Source: Arthrobacter psychrochitiniphilus (GTDB taxonomy: Bacteria > Actinomycetota > Actinomycetes > Actinomycetales > Micrococcaceae). Taken from it: a stretch of DNA of 35,848 nt. Each line of letters begins with the position of its first letter. Within the stretch, counting starts at the first letter, position 1. Shown piece by piece: positions 25,470 to 33,603 of the stretch. The stretch covers positions 965-36,812 of the forward strand of contig NZ_QHLZ01000019.1 in assembly GCF_003185915.1 (NCBI RefSeq), given 5' to 3'. The notes beneath the pieces are model-generated. The model made no database searches and was not told the DNA's origin. It saw nothing but the letters and a program-made list of their open reading frames with translations. The translations under genes and the position numbers were made by a program.

Positions 25470-26435
25470 ATGCCTAAAACTTTCACACACGAGACATTAC
25501 AACCCGCTACAAAATCAACCTTTTATTTCATCGGCGTCACCACTGGACGGTCATCCATCCGCACTGTATTCCCATTGTGGGCCGAAGAGCTTGGTCTCGG
25601 GGATGTTGAAATGGTCGGAATTGATATGGAGATCCATGCCCCCCAAGAGCACTACCGACGCGTTGTTGAATTTTTAAAGGGCGACGCACTCAGCCTCGGA
25701 GCACTCGTAACAACGCATAAGATCGATCTTTACAATGCGGCCAAGGATCTTTTTGACGAAGTCGATCCGCTCGCAAGTCTCATGAACGAGGTCAGCTGCC
25801 TGTCAAAAAAAGACGGGCTCTTTGTGGCCCACGCCAAGGACCCTATCTCCTCCGGGCTTGCACTGGACGCGTTCCTTCCTGCTGGATACTGGAATGAATA
25901 CGCTGCTGATTTGTTCATTCTCGGTGCTGGCGGGTCCGCGATAGCTATTGACTGGTATCTCAACCGTGCCGAACGAGGTACTGATCGACCTCGACGAATC
26001 ATTGTCACGAACCGCAGTCCCCAGCGACTCGAAACCATGCAAACCATCCACGACGCCGGCGGCACTGACATTGTTCTAGAAACCGTGACAGCGCCCACTG
26101 CAGCAGATAATGACCGTTTCGTGGCGGAGATCAGCGAACACTCAGTCGTCATCAACGCCACCGGCTTAGGCAAGGACGCCCCCGGCTCCCCCTTTACCGA
26201 CGAAGCTGTCTTCCCTCGCCACGGCGTCATCTGGGATCTTAACTACCGCGGAAATCTCTTGTTCTTAGATCAAGCCCACACCCAAAAAGAGAGCCGCGAC
26301 CTGCGTATTGAAGATGGCTGGATCTATTTCCTCCATGGATGGACGCAAGTCATCGCAGAAGTCTTCCACATCGACATCCCTACCAGCGGCCCTCAATTCA
26401 TCCGACTCGGCGAACTCGCCGCTTCAACACGGTAG
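25470..26435 (+). CDS. Shikimate-dehydrogenase-like oxidoreductase
   Basis: 321 residues from ATG 25470 (TGAGGA 5 bases upstream, 8 bases after the aldolase stop). The two-domain shikimate dehydrogenase layout is seen: a substrate domain with VTTHK (80-84) in the place of the catalytic VTxPxK lysine motif, coenzyme loop LGAGGSAIA (151-159), and NATGLGKD near 225. The N-terminal serine motif of true AroE (SxS after IGxP) is changed to IGVTTGRSSI. So this is probably not an aromatic-pathway AroE but a relative acting on a sugar-acid or cyclitol-like intermediate. The catabolic operon supports that. Substrate unknown. Confidence 0.75.
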   Translation: MPKTFTHETLQPATKSTFYFIGVTTGRSSIRTVFPLWAEELGLGDVEMVGIDMEIHAPQEHYRRVVEFLKGDALSLGALVTTHKIDLYNAAKDLFDEVDPLASLMNEVSCLSKKDGLFVAHAKDPISSGLALDAFLPAGYWNEYAADLFILGAGGSAIAIDWYLNRAERGTDRPRRIIVTNRSPQRLETMQTIHDAGGTDIVLETVTAPTAADNDRFVAEISEHSVVINATGLGKDAPGSPFTDEAVFPRHGVIWDLNYRGNLLFLDQAHTQKESRDLRIEDGWIYFLHGWTQVIAEVFHIDIPTSGPQFIRLGELAASTR

Positions 26436-26442
26436 GTGCCTG

Positions 26443-27381
26443 ATGTCTGGAAAAATCCTCATCACGCCTCGATCGCTGACTGCCCAAGGACTCGAGAATG
26501 TTCCCGAACTCGAGCCACTGCGAAAACTTGGCTTCGAATTAATCCCAGGACCGGCAGGAAGGCTTCCCCAGAAAAGTGAGCTCCTGGTCCTTTGTACTGA
26601 CGTCGTCGGATGGCTAGCCGGAATTGAAAAAATCGACGACGAGATTCTCACAGCTGCAAAAGCTCTCAAGGTCATCTCTCGTAACGGCGCCGGTACCGAT
26701 GCCATCGACACGGAGATGGCATCGGTTTTAGGTATCAGCGTCATGCGTGCGGCCGGGGCGAATGCACGCGGCGTGGCAGAGTTGGCGTTGACCCTGATCC
26801 TCTGTGCTCTGCGTCAGGTAACTCAGGCCAATGAAATTCTCCACGCCGGAAGGTGGGAGCGCAGAATGGGCAAAGAGATGCCCGAGATTCGTCTCGGGAT
26901 CGTTGGGTACGGCGCCATCGGGCGGACCCTAGCGACCTTAGCTGTGAGCCTAGGCGCCCAGGTGTCCTTCTACGATCCCTTTGCTGCCGAATCCGCCGTC
27001 GAACACTCTCGAATTGACAGTTTGGCAACCCTATTCGCGTCCTCTGATGTGGTCTCATTGCACAGCCCACCACCGGAGAATGGCAAGGCTTTGGTTGACG
27101 ATGAGTTGCTATCCCTACTCCCTCACGGAGCCATCTTGGTCAATACGGCGAGAGAAAGCCTAGTCAATGACTCGCATGTACTTGCTGCTTTGGAAGCCGG
27201 AAGACTTGCCAGTTACGCTGTGGATGCCTTCGACAGTGAACCTCCAGCATTAACGGCGCTGCTGATGCACCCCAATACAGTATTGACCCCACACATCGGC
27301 GCCTATACTGGGCACAGCGTTAGCCGTGCGGTCCAATACGCAGTAAACAATCTTGTAGGATCCTTGTCTACAGGTGCATAA
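26443..27381 (+). CDS. D-2-hydroxyacid dehydrogenase (phosphoglycerate dehydrogenase-like)
   Basis: 312 residues from ATG 26443, 7 bases after the previous stop, with GGTAGGTG upstream; a longer frame from 26308 lies inside the preceding gene. Coenzyme loop GIVGYGAIGRTLA (152-164), R237-type motif ILVNTARES, acidic DAFDSEPP and H284 in LTPHIGAYTG give the Arg-Glu-His set of the family. It lacks the C-terminal ACT domain of serine-pathway SerA. It probably reduces or oxidises a 2-keto or 2-hydroxy acid such as hydroxypyruvate, glycerate or a sugar acid. Confidence 0.85.
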   Translation: MSGKILITPRSLTAQGLENVPELEPLRKLGFELIPGPAGRLPQKSELLVLCTDVVGWLAGIEKIDDEILTAAKALKVISRNGAGTDAIDTEMASVLGISVMRAAGANARGVAELALTLILCALRQVTQANEILHAGRWERRMGKEMPEIRLGIVGYGAIGRTLATLAVSLGAQVSFYDPFAAESAVEHSRIDSLATLFASSDVVSLHSPPPENGKALVDDELLSLLPHGAILVNTARESLVNDSHVLAALEAGRLASYAVDAFDSEPPALTALLMHPNTVLTPHIGAYTGHSVSRAVQYAVNNLVGSLSTGA

Positions 27382-27403
27382 ATGACAGGAATATAGCAAT
27401 CCC

Positions 27404-28285
27404 ATGACACGCCACAAGGTTCCTTACGATCTCAAAGTCCCTCTGCTCGAACATATAGGGAATGTCTTTGAAACTCTGAGCAAATCAGAGCGGAAAGTTG
27501 CCAGCTTGGTTTTAGAAAATCCAAGCTTTGTGGTCGAGTCTACGATGGCTGCTGTGGCCAGCGCTGCTGCGGTCAGTGAGCCCACAGTGTTGCGCTTCGC
27601 CACAGCACTGGGGCTCACTGGCTTCCAGCAGTTTAAGATTCAGTTAGCCCAAACCATGGCACTGGGATTGCCGGCCACACTCTCATTTGTGAACGAAAGT
27701 GATTCTGACGCCCGCATTACTCAAAAACTTTTCGATCAAACAATCTCCAGTCTTGATCGCACGAGGCGTTCACTGGACATTGAGCAGATCACCAAAGCCG
27801 CCGATGCCATCCTTAACGCTCGCTCAATTTTATTTGCCGGACTGGGTGCATCGGGCATCGTAGCTCATGACGCGTTGCAGAAATCTGTCCTTTTTGGGCT
27901 GCCCTGCTCCGCGCCAGAGGACATCCATCAACAGTTCATGGAAGCCTCCATGGCCACTTCAGACACTGTAGTGATCGTCATTTCCAACGTGGGGCGGACG
28001 TTATCGGTGCTTGACGTGGCAGTGGCTGCTCGTTCCAGAGGAGCCACGGTGATTGCAATCTCCAGGGATGACAGCCCGGTGACCGAGGCCAGTGATATCC
28101 CACTGATTGTCAAAACGTTTGAAGACACCGATCAGTTCACTCCTACCGTTAGCCGGTTAGCTCACCTAGTCATCATCGATTGCTTGGCAACTATCGTCAG
28201 CATTCGTCGAGGAAGCGAGCACCTCGCAAGACTGGCTGAAATGAAGCGGAATCTCACCGTATTCAGAAAAACATCGAGTAGGTAG
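27404..28285 (+). CDS. RpiR/MurR-family transcriptional regulator
   Basis: 293 residues. The N-terminal HTH_6 domain (LSKSERKVASLVLENPSF, then AAVASAAAVSEPTVLRFATA) is followed by a SIS phosphosugar-binding domain from about 130 to 260 (SILFAGLGASGIVAHDALQK, VVIVISNVGRTLSVLDVA). RpiR proteins sense phosphosugars and usually repress catabolic operons. The HexR-like palindromes at 18349 and 24125 are the expected type of binding site, so it is the likely local regulator of all operons here. Encoded 22 bases after the dehydrogenase, within the plus operon, implying autoregulation. Confidence 0.92.
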   Translation: MTRHKVPYDLKVPLLEHIGNVFETLSKSERKVASLVLENPSFVVESTMAAVASAAAVSEPTVLRFATALGLTGFQQFKIQLAQTMALGLPATLSFVNESDSDARITQKLFDQTISSLDRTRRSLDIEQITKAADAILNARSILFAGLGASGIVAHDALQKSVLFGLPCSAPEDIHQQFMEASMATSDTVVIVISNVGRTLSVLDVAVAARSRGATVIAISRDDSPVTEASDIPLIVKTFEDTDQFTPTVSRLAHLVIIDCLATIVSIRRGSEHLARLAEMKRNLTVFRKTSSR

Positions 28286-28292
28286 TAAAGAC

Positions 28293-28949
28293 ATGGAAGC
28301 CATCCTCTTTGACCTCGATGGAACCCTGGTGGATACCGAGCCCCTTTGGATCCGTTCACAACGCCACTTAGCCAACCAGTTCGGCATCAAGTGGACACGA
28401 CAAGATGAGATATCACTTGTGGGGCACTCTATGAGCTATGTAGCAGCCAAACTTCAAGATCGAGGCGTCGACATGGATGCGGAGACCATAATAGCGTCTC
28501 GAATTGAGTACGTCGGTCTCCAACTCAAGGATAAGGCGCCATGGAAAGTTGGCGCAAAGCAGCTTCTCTCTACCATCCGAGAACGAAATATACCTTGCGC
28601 CCTGGTCACCATGAGTCCGCGCCCAATTGTCGACGAAATCCTACGAAGAATACCGTCAGATACTTTTGAGGTAACGGTAACCGGAACTGACTGCATTTAT
28701 GGAAAACCACACCCTGAGCCATACTTACGGGCTTTGGACCGCCTAGGTATTGCCGCCACGCACAGTATGGCCGTAGAAGACTCCTGCGCTGGAGTAGAAA
28801 GTGCAGAAAGGGCTCGACTGCCTGTAGCCATTGTCCCGAGCCAAATTTCGGTTCCAGCTGCCCCAGGACGATTCCATATTACTTCCCTTCAAGCACTAGA
28901 GGACCAATTCTTAGCAGATCTGCATGGCTTCGGCCGGGGATCAATTTAA
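28293..28949 (+). CDS. HAD-family sugar phosphatase/phosphoglucomutase-like
   Basis: 218 residues, starting 7 bases after the regulator gene. HAD motif I FDLDGTLVDTEP carries the nucleophile D7 and acid/base D9. Motif II is LVTMSP, the conserved lysine is in YGKPHPEPYL, and motif III is AVEDSCAGVESAERA. The cap is C1, as in beta-phosphoglucomutase and 2-deoxyglucose-6-phosphatase. It may remove phosphate from dead-end sugar phosphates or isomerise an intermediate. Last gene of the plus operon. Confidence 0.87.
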   Translation: MEAILFDLDGTLVDTEPLWIRSQRHLANQFGIKWTRQDEISLVGHSMSYVAAKLQDRGVDMDAETIIASRIEYVGLQLKDKAPWKVGAKQLLSTIRERNIPCALVTMSPRPIVDEILRRIPSDTFEVTVTGTDCIYGKPHPEPYLRALDRLGIAATHSMAVEDSCAGVESAERARLPVAIVPSQISVPAAPGRFHITSLQALEDQFLADLHGFGRGSI

Positions 28950-28988
28950 TGTGTTTCTAATGAGTTGAGTTGGAATGACGCAGTTCGT

Positions 28989-29035
28989 GGCCACTACCTC
29001 AAAGCGAAGCCGCAGGTCAGTGGCCCCTACCCCAC
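28989..29035. other. Hairpin after the HAD gene
   Basis: GGCCACTACCT at 28989-28999 pairs with AGGTCAGTGGCC at 29024-29035 with one bulged base. There is no T-run, so it could be an mRNA end structure or part of the repeat-rich tRNA-like region that follows. Confidence 0.4.
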
Positions 29036-29097
29036 CAAACTGCCGTTTCCAACCGACGACCGTTGCGTTCGAACACCAAAGCCCTTTAAACGCGAAA

Positions 29098-29122
29098 TGA
29101 CGGGGTGGAAACCGCCCCGTCA
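29098..29122. terminator. Stable hairpin, possible terminator
   Basis: TGACGGGGTGG at 29098-29108 pairs with CCGCCCCGTCA at 29112-29122 (11 bp, one wobble, AAA loop). An A-run follows on the plus strand, so a T-run precedes it on the minus strand; the direction is unclear. A second, smaller GC hairpin (CGGGC/GCCCG) lies at about 29144-29159. Confidence 0.45.
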
Positions 29123-29282
29123 CTGCGAAAAACCCTAAAAATCCGGGCTTTTCGGCCCGAGATCCCCTGTCGGGTTCGAACCGATGACCATTGCATTCTA
29201 TGCGGTCATTGCCCATGAAAACCGTCCATTTCGCGGCCAAAACGCCCATCATTGCGGGCTATTGGCAACTATCGACCACCAA

Positions 29283-29330
29283 TGGGCCTCCTATGGGATT
29301 CGAACCCATGACCCCCGCTTGCGAAGCGTC
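29283..29330 (-). other. tRNA 3' fragment, possible attachment site
   Basis: The minus strand reads a perfect T arm (ATGGG-TTCGAAT-CCCAT, 29309 to 29293), then AGGAGGC and CCA (29292 to 29283), exactly the 3' end of a tRNA. A loop TTCGCAA precedes it. The expected acceptor partner GCCTCCT and a D arm are missing upstream. It fits a displaced tRNA end used as att site by an integrative element. Confidence 0.5.
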
Positions 29331-29560
29331 GGTCCATTCGGTGTTGCCAATAAGTCGCTTTGGCCTGTTCCTGCATGATGTGATTGCAACAATGCAAGAT
29401 ACTAAATAGTCGCTGTTGCGTGTTCAAAAGTATGAGTTTTGTATGACGTGGTGGGAACTACCTGCCTGGCTGCTGCGCGCCCTCGAGCATCGCCAATAGG
29501 ACACCAACGGTGTACATTTCATTTTACTCTTGATTCACCAGAGTAGGTCTGCAAGTTCTT
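29331..29560. other. Gene-poor stretch
   Basis: No gene or structure that I can support. It marks the shift from the catabolic cluster to AT-richer DNA. Confidence 0.4.
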
Positions 29561-30199
29561 ATGTTCGCGGAACCAATCCTCAAAACCCAACGCGGGCATT
29601 CCCCAATTGGCACACCTCACGCTGATCCTGGGCGTGTTGCTGTCCCGATAGGATCGGTTGAGTCTATATACCGTGACGCCACCAGTAGAGCGGCAAAGTC
29701 CAGAAACGCATACTTGCAGTGCAAAGCGGTGAGAGCCCGTCATCCTATCAAAGGTTCCATTGATGAGCCTCTCGGCACAGAGGAACGGAGGGGGTTGCTA
29801 TTTTGGCTCCCTCTGCACCAGCCATCTCTCCCATGGACGTGGCTGAAATATTTCGGTCCCTTCGTGCAGTGTCAACTGCAGCTTGGAACTGACAGTGCAG
29901 ACGAGTTGAACCATCAGAACCGCTTCCCAGACCATTCGAGGATCATGTCCAGACCGGCACGTTCAGTTTGGACATGGTCTGCGGTTTTCAGCGCTCGGCG
30001 CCACACTCCGCTCTATCCTTCGGTGGACACTCGGTCTGACTGTCCTGCTCGCCATCAACGCAACTCATACAAGAGTCGTACGTGGATCGCTATTGACGTT
30101 GAAGAGCCATTATGGAGTAATATCGGATATGACCGATATTTCAAGGACGTAAGATACCTCGGCCTCAGAGGTCGAACATACGAATGGTGCACTGCATAG
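29561..30199 (+). CDS. Uncertain open frame
   Basis: 212 codons open from ATG 29561. There is no ribosome site. The predicted protein is rich in Arg, Ser, Pro, His and Trp in a way usual for non-coding frames, and no domain is recognised. A short minus-strand frame (29743-29519, ending GMPALGFEDWFREHKNLQTY) is equally plausible. Listed only because it is long and followed after 15 bases by a frame with a strong ribosome site. Confidence 0.2.
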   Translation: MFAEPILKTQRGHSPIGTPHADPGRVAVPIGSVESIYRDATSRAAKSRNAYLQCKAVRARHPIKGSIDEPLGTEERRGLLFWLPLHQPSLPWTWLKYFGPFVQCQLQLGTDSADELNHQNRFPDHSRIMSRPARSVWTWSAVFSARRHTPLYPSVDTRSDCPARHQRNSYKSRTWIAIDVEEPLWSNIGYDRYFKDVRYLGLRGRTYEWCTA

Positions 30200-30214
30200 G
30201 AGGAGGTACGGACG

Positions 30215-30970
30215 ATGGCACGGACTATCACTTCGCGATGCCTCCCTCAACCTTCAACCCGTCATCTGTTCACTGAGCCCCATCAGCCTAGCTTCACCGC
30301 ATGGTCAGTAACACGAGTGCACCGGCAAAAATGTGGGGATTCAACCGGGATGCCTGCCAATCCGGGGTCGTTTTCAAATGAGCAGGATGTTGACACGTTA
30401 AGCAGCTTCGAGACTGGCGTTGACCAGCGGCGTGGAAACGGGGTCGAGCTGTCAGTCAGAATTTATCTACTCTTCTTGGACATCTCTGGTCGCCAAGAGT
30501 CACTACAGGGCGACGGGGTGGTCATCTATTACAGCGAGAAGCGTGGACAGGGGCCTGCAACCGAGGATATGGCCTATCCAAGCGGAGCAGATAAGCAGTT
30601 CGAAACCTTTACCGATTTTGCTGTTACTGGGTCTCAAGATCGTATAGATCTACAATGGGGCAATCCTTCAGAAAGTACAGTGCCGACCTGCGTGGTATTA
30701 GGCCGAGATGTTGTACATGGAATCTGCGGGCAAGCACTGTTTCCACTGTATGCTCCCACGCGAGTCTCATTCCATAATAGAAATATCGCGACCCAATACC
30801 CTAGAATTTTGATGGTTTGGTTAATTTGTCCGGTGAGCATTTCACCGACAATTAGGCTCTTCAACCTTCGCGAAAAATATCATTTTCATGTAAATCGTAA
30901 GTCCCCATACATTCAGAGCTACTGCTGTAAGGGTAGTAAATACAGCTGCACATACGACTGGAAGATATAG
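30215..30970 (+). CDS. Uncertain hypothetical protein
   Basis: 251 codons from ATG 30215. A very strong ribosome site, GGAGGAGGT, lies 7 bases upstream, the best argument that it is real. The N-terminal 45 residues look non-coding, but the middle (NGVELSVRIYLLFLDISGRQ, VIYYSEKRGQ, FAVTGSQDRIDLQWGN) is protein-like. No family recognised. It ends 2 bases before the XRE-ROK gene, with which it could form an operon. The minus strand also has a hydrophobic segment (about 30960-30880), so the coding strand is not certain. Confidence 0.3.
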   Translation: MARTITSRCLPQPSTRHLFTEPHQPSFTAWSVTRVHRQKCGDSTGMPANPGSFSNEQDVDTLSSFETGVDQRRGNGVELSVRIYLLFLDISGRQESLQGDGVVIYYSEKRGQGPATEDMAYPSGADKQFETFTDFAVTGSQDRIDLQWGNPSESTVPTCVVLGRDVVHGICGQALFPLYAPTRVSFHNRNIATQYPRILMVWLICPVSISPTIRLFNLREKYHFHVNRKSPYIQSYCCKGSKYSCTYDWKI

Positions 30971-30972
30971 CC

Positions 30973-32661
30973 ATGACCGATCAAACGTACCCCCCAACGG
31001 ATCCTTCCGAGCCAGGCGACGATTACGATTATGATCCGTTGCAAGTTGATGATAATCCCGAAGCGACTGCCGCATATGAAGACACTCTCCAATTCCTGCG
31101 GCTTCGATCCGGCGCGAAGACTATTCGCCAAGAGAAGGGACTCACTCAAACGGATGTGGCTAGTTCCATGGGTACCACCCAGTCTGCCGTATCAGACATC
31201 GAATCTGGGCGCGTCGACGCACAACTCAGTACATGGCAACGATACGCTAGAGCCATTGGCAAACAATTCGGGTTCTCCCTCTTAGGCGAAAAAACACCGC
31301 CAACGCGGGAAGATCAGCCCGACTCCAATGAGAATATGGTCCTCACCGGCTTCGCACTAGCGCCAGTACTGACTAAACTGAGTTGGGCTGATGCGGCGCA
31401 GAGTTTGTCTGCTATTTCAAAGGAGACAAATCTTCCCGAGATAATGGTTTCCCATATACTTGAACAACTCGGCAAGGCAGGCTGGACTACAGCTAAGGGA
31501 GAAGGAACTCAGCGCTCTTTCAAACTCGAGGATGAGGCGGCCACCGGTATTGGCGTTAGTCTCCACAGGGACAGGGTAACCGCTGTGCTCACCGACCTAG
31601 AAGGAACACTGATAACTGGAACCAGTTATCCGATCGCTACGTCGACCCCAGAAATAGTGAGAGAGGCAGTCGTTATAGCTGTCAAAGAATTGTGGGAATA
31701 TAGCACCAAAGAAGTTAGACGATCCGTTCTCGGAGTCGGAGTCAGTCTTGCTGGGGTCATTGATACAGATACGGGGGAAGTCAAGACCGCCCCCGACCTT
31801 CAGAGCCAAGATCATGGCTGGGAAGGAGAGCAATTAAGGCGGCATCTCGAGCAAGAGATACAAACACGAGTCCATTCTTCATTACGAATTTCCGTGTCTA
31901 ACGATGTCAATGCCCTAGCTATATGGCACGGCATGCAAAAGCGCGGAGCCGACAAGCAGACCTCCCATCCCGACCCTTCCCGAGGATCCTTTGCAGCAGT
32001 CATACTGATTAACGACTGTGGCATTGGAGCTGCTCTAATATCCGATGGTAAAATAATTCACGGAGCCAATTCAGCAACTGGCGAAATCGGACATGTTATT
32101 GTTGATTTTTCTGAAAACGCACCTGCATGCCAGGCTGCAAAAAAACATAGCGGCTGCCTTGAAACGGTCGCAACAGTTCAGGGGATTCTTAGTGAACTCG
32201 ATATCGAGACAGATTCGATTCAGACGCGCCTAGAAGGCCTAAGATATGCAAGTGACAAGATATTGTCTCATGATACGCGTTACCGAGATGCATTTTATAA
32301 AGCCGGTACCAGGATTGGTCGAGCTGTTCTGTTACTAGAATTACTGGATCCGGATGAGGTTGCTATATACGCTAGTCCTTACCTGTATTCAGCTCCTCCT
32401 ATTGCTGAAACGGTAGAGCCTTTTCAAATTGGAATAACTAAGGCCCTCACGGACGCAAAAAATACTCAGCAGATCTCCGTTGATCCGGATTTACAATGGT
32501 ATTCACTTAATAATGAAACGATTGCTGTAGCGGCCAGTATGGAAATGTATACTAATTTCTTGAATAATCCCGTTACGTGGTATCCAGATTTTACTAACAT
32601 AATGAAAAGCGATATGCGCCTGACTCTTGGAGCAACTTCTAGTAATTTAAATCGAATCTAG
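30973..32661 (+). CDS. XRE helix-turn-helix fused to ROK-family domain
   Basis: 562 residues. An acidic N-terminal tail (1-35) precedes a XRE HTH at about 45-103 (IRQEKGLTQTDVASSMGTTQ, SAVSDIESGRVDAQ). A second winged-helix-like segment follows at 137-185, then a ROK sugar-kinase/repressor domain from about 190: SLAGVIDTDTG (258-268), NDVNALA (310-316, catalytic-type D311), GIGAALISDGKIIHGAN, EIGH (371-374) and GCLE (394-397). The zinc motif is degenerate: the usual CxCGxxGC is reduced to C386 and C395. ROK repressors normally carry only a MarR-like winged helix; an added XRE domain is unusual. It probably acts as a ligand-responsive transcription factor with unknown targets. AT-rich codon use differs from the catabolic cluster. 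Confidence 0.82.
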   Translation: MTDQTYPPTDPSEPGDDYDYDPLQVDDNPEATAAYEDTLQFLRLRSGAKTIRQEKGLTQTDVASSMGTTQSAVSDIESGRVDAQLSTWQRYARAIGKQFGFSLLGEKTPPTREDQPDSNENMVLTGFALAPVLTKLSWADAAQSLSAISKETNLPEIMVSHILEQLGKAGWTTAKGEGTQRSFKLEDEAATGIGVSLHRDRVTAVLTDLEGTLITGTSYPIATSTPEIVREAVVIAVKELWEYSTKEVRRSVLGVGVSLAGVIDTDTGEVKTAPDLQSQDHGWEGEQLRRHLEQEIQTRVHSSLRISVSNDVNALAIWHGMQKRGADKQTSHPDPSRGSFAAVILINDCGIGAALISDGKIIHGANSATGEIGHVIVDFSENAPACQAAKKHSGCLETVATVQGILSELDIETDSIQTRLEGLRYASDKILSHDTRYRDAFYKAGTRIGRAVLLLELLDPDEVAIYASPYLYSAPPIAETVEPFQIGITKALTDAKNTQQISVDPDLQWYSLNNETIAVAASMEMYTNFLNNPVTWYPDFTNIMKSDMRLTLGATSSNLNRI

Positions 32662-32667
32662 AAGAGC

Positions 32668-33546
32668 ATGAAATCCATCGCTAAAGTCAGGATTCTTTTC
32701 TCGCTAATTGGTAAGACTTTACATAAATACATGGATATATTAGTCATTGGTGTTGTGGGGCTTCTTGTCTTCATCGGTCTAGCATCACTAATTGAATGGC
32801 TAGCTTCGTCTTTCATAGACGGCGATGAAATCAACAGGGCCAAGGCTGTGTCCGTTGCGCGAACCTCGCTGATTCAATTACTTGGTGGCGTCGCTTTGGC
32901 TGGAGGCCTCTTCTTTACTGGCCGAACCTATTTGCTTGCTCGTGCAACCAATATCACGGATTTGTTTAGTAAAGCCATGGATCAAATAGGTGATCGAAAA
33001 AATACAAGTGTCAGATGTGGGGGACTACATACACTTGGGATGTTAGCTCATGAAAATAGTCGATACTGGCCCGCTGTAGAAGAAATTTTATGTACATATA
33101 GCAAAGAGTACTCGTCAGGCGATGATGATGAGGTACAACCGGATGTTCAGATTGCACTTAATATTTTAGGAGGGAGAAAAGGGAGAGAAAATGAAAGTTG
33201 GTCTGCACTTGATCTTCGCAATATACATGCCCCTAAAGCACAGTTAGTCGGGATAAATTTTAGCCACGCAAGATTAAGTGGAGCGAACTTTGAGTGTGCC
33301 GATTTTACGGATGCTTCTTTGATCGGCACCGAGCTGGACGGTGCGTTCCTCAAGGGAATAATTCTCACTGGCTCCCGAGCAAGGGCTGCAGACTTTAGGA
33401 GGTCAAACTTATCTGGTGCCGATTTTCTTTCTGCAGACCTCTCCAATGTTGAACTTGCAGAATGCACTATGGAAGGTGTGAAAAATTTGACGGAAGAACA
33501 ACTTCAAAAGGTAAATTCGAGGCCTAGCTCACTGTCTGCCGGCTAG
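32668..33546 (+). CDS. Membrane pentapeptide-repeat protein
   Basis: 292 residues, starting 6 bases after the XRE-ROK gene, so probably the same transcript. Two transmembrane helices lie at about 23-46 and 66-84. A cytoplasmic helical segment with FSKAMDQIGDRKNTSVRCGG, LHTLGMLAHENSRYWPAVEE and DVQIALNILGGR follows (105-170); this block recurs in a widespread actinobacterial pentapeptide family. Pentapeptide repeats A(D/N)LXX run from about 178 to 272 (for example LSGANFECADFTDASLIG, NLSGADFLSADLSNVELA). The repeat forms a right-handed beta helix, usually for protein binding. Role unknown; toxin, effector or scaffold functions are known for related layouts. Confidence 0.8.
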   Translation: MKSIAKVRILFSLIGKTLHKYMDILVIGVVGLLVFIGLASLIEWLASSFIDGDEINRAKAVSVARTSLIQLLGGVALAGGLFFTGRTYLLARATNITDLFSKAMDQIGDRKNTSVRCGGLHTLGMLAHENSRYWPAVEEILCTYSKEYSSGDDDEVQPDVQIALNILGGRKGRENESWSALDLRNIHAPKAQLVGINFSHARLSGANFECADFTDASLIGTELDGAFLKGIILTGSRARAADFRRSNLSGADFLSADLSNVELAECTMEGVKNLTEEQLQKVNSRPSSLSAG

Positions 33547-33603
33547 GATCAACAGCGTCAGACCATATATAATGGACCGAGAATTGAGGCATGGAATATC
33601 ATC

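Larger units (their letters stand above)
29040..29330 (-). repeat. Three tandem tRNA-3'-half-like pieces
   Basis: On the minus strand three segments resemble the anticodon-to-T-arm part of a tRNA: 29040-29074 (degenerate), 29167-29201 (T-arm-like ATCGG-TTCGAAC-CCGAC) and 29283-29330. The first two share GCAAYGGTCRTCGGTT. None has a matching 5' half, so none is a functional tRNA. Such partial copies are left when mobile elements integrate into a tRNA 3' end. Confidence 0.45.

Noticed and set aside
28941..29409. Short frames with NGHRFEPDRGSR and GIRTHDPRL segments on both strands
   Set aside because: These are well-known false translations of tRNA T-arm sequence (GGTTCGAA).
30842..31075. Minus-strand frame with a hydrophobic helix (VCAAVFTTLTAVALNVWGLT)
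   Set aside because: Overlaps the certain start of the XRE-ROK gene and lacks a ribosome site; probably chance.
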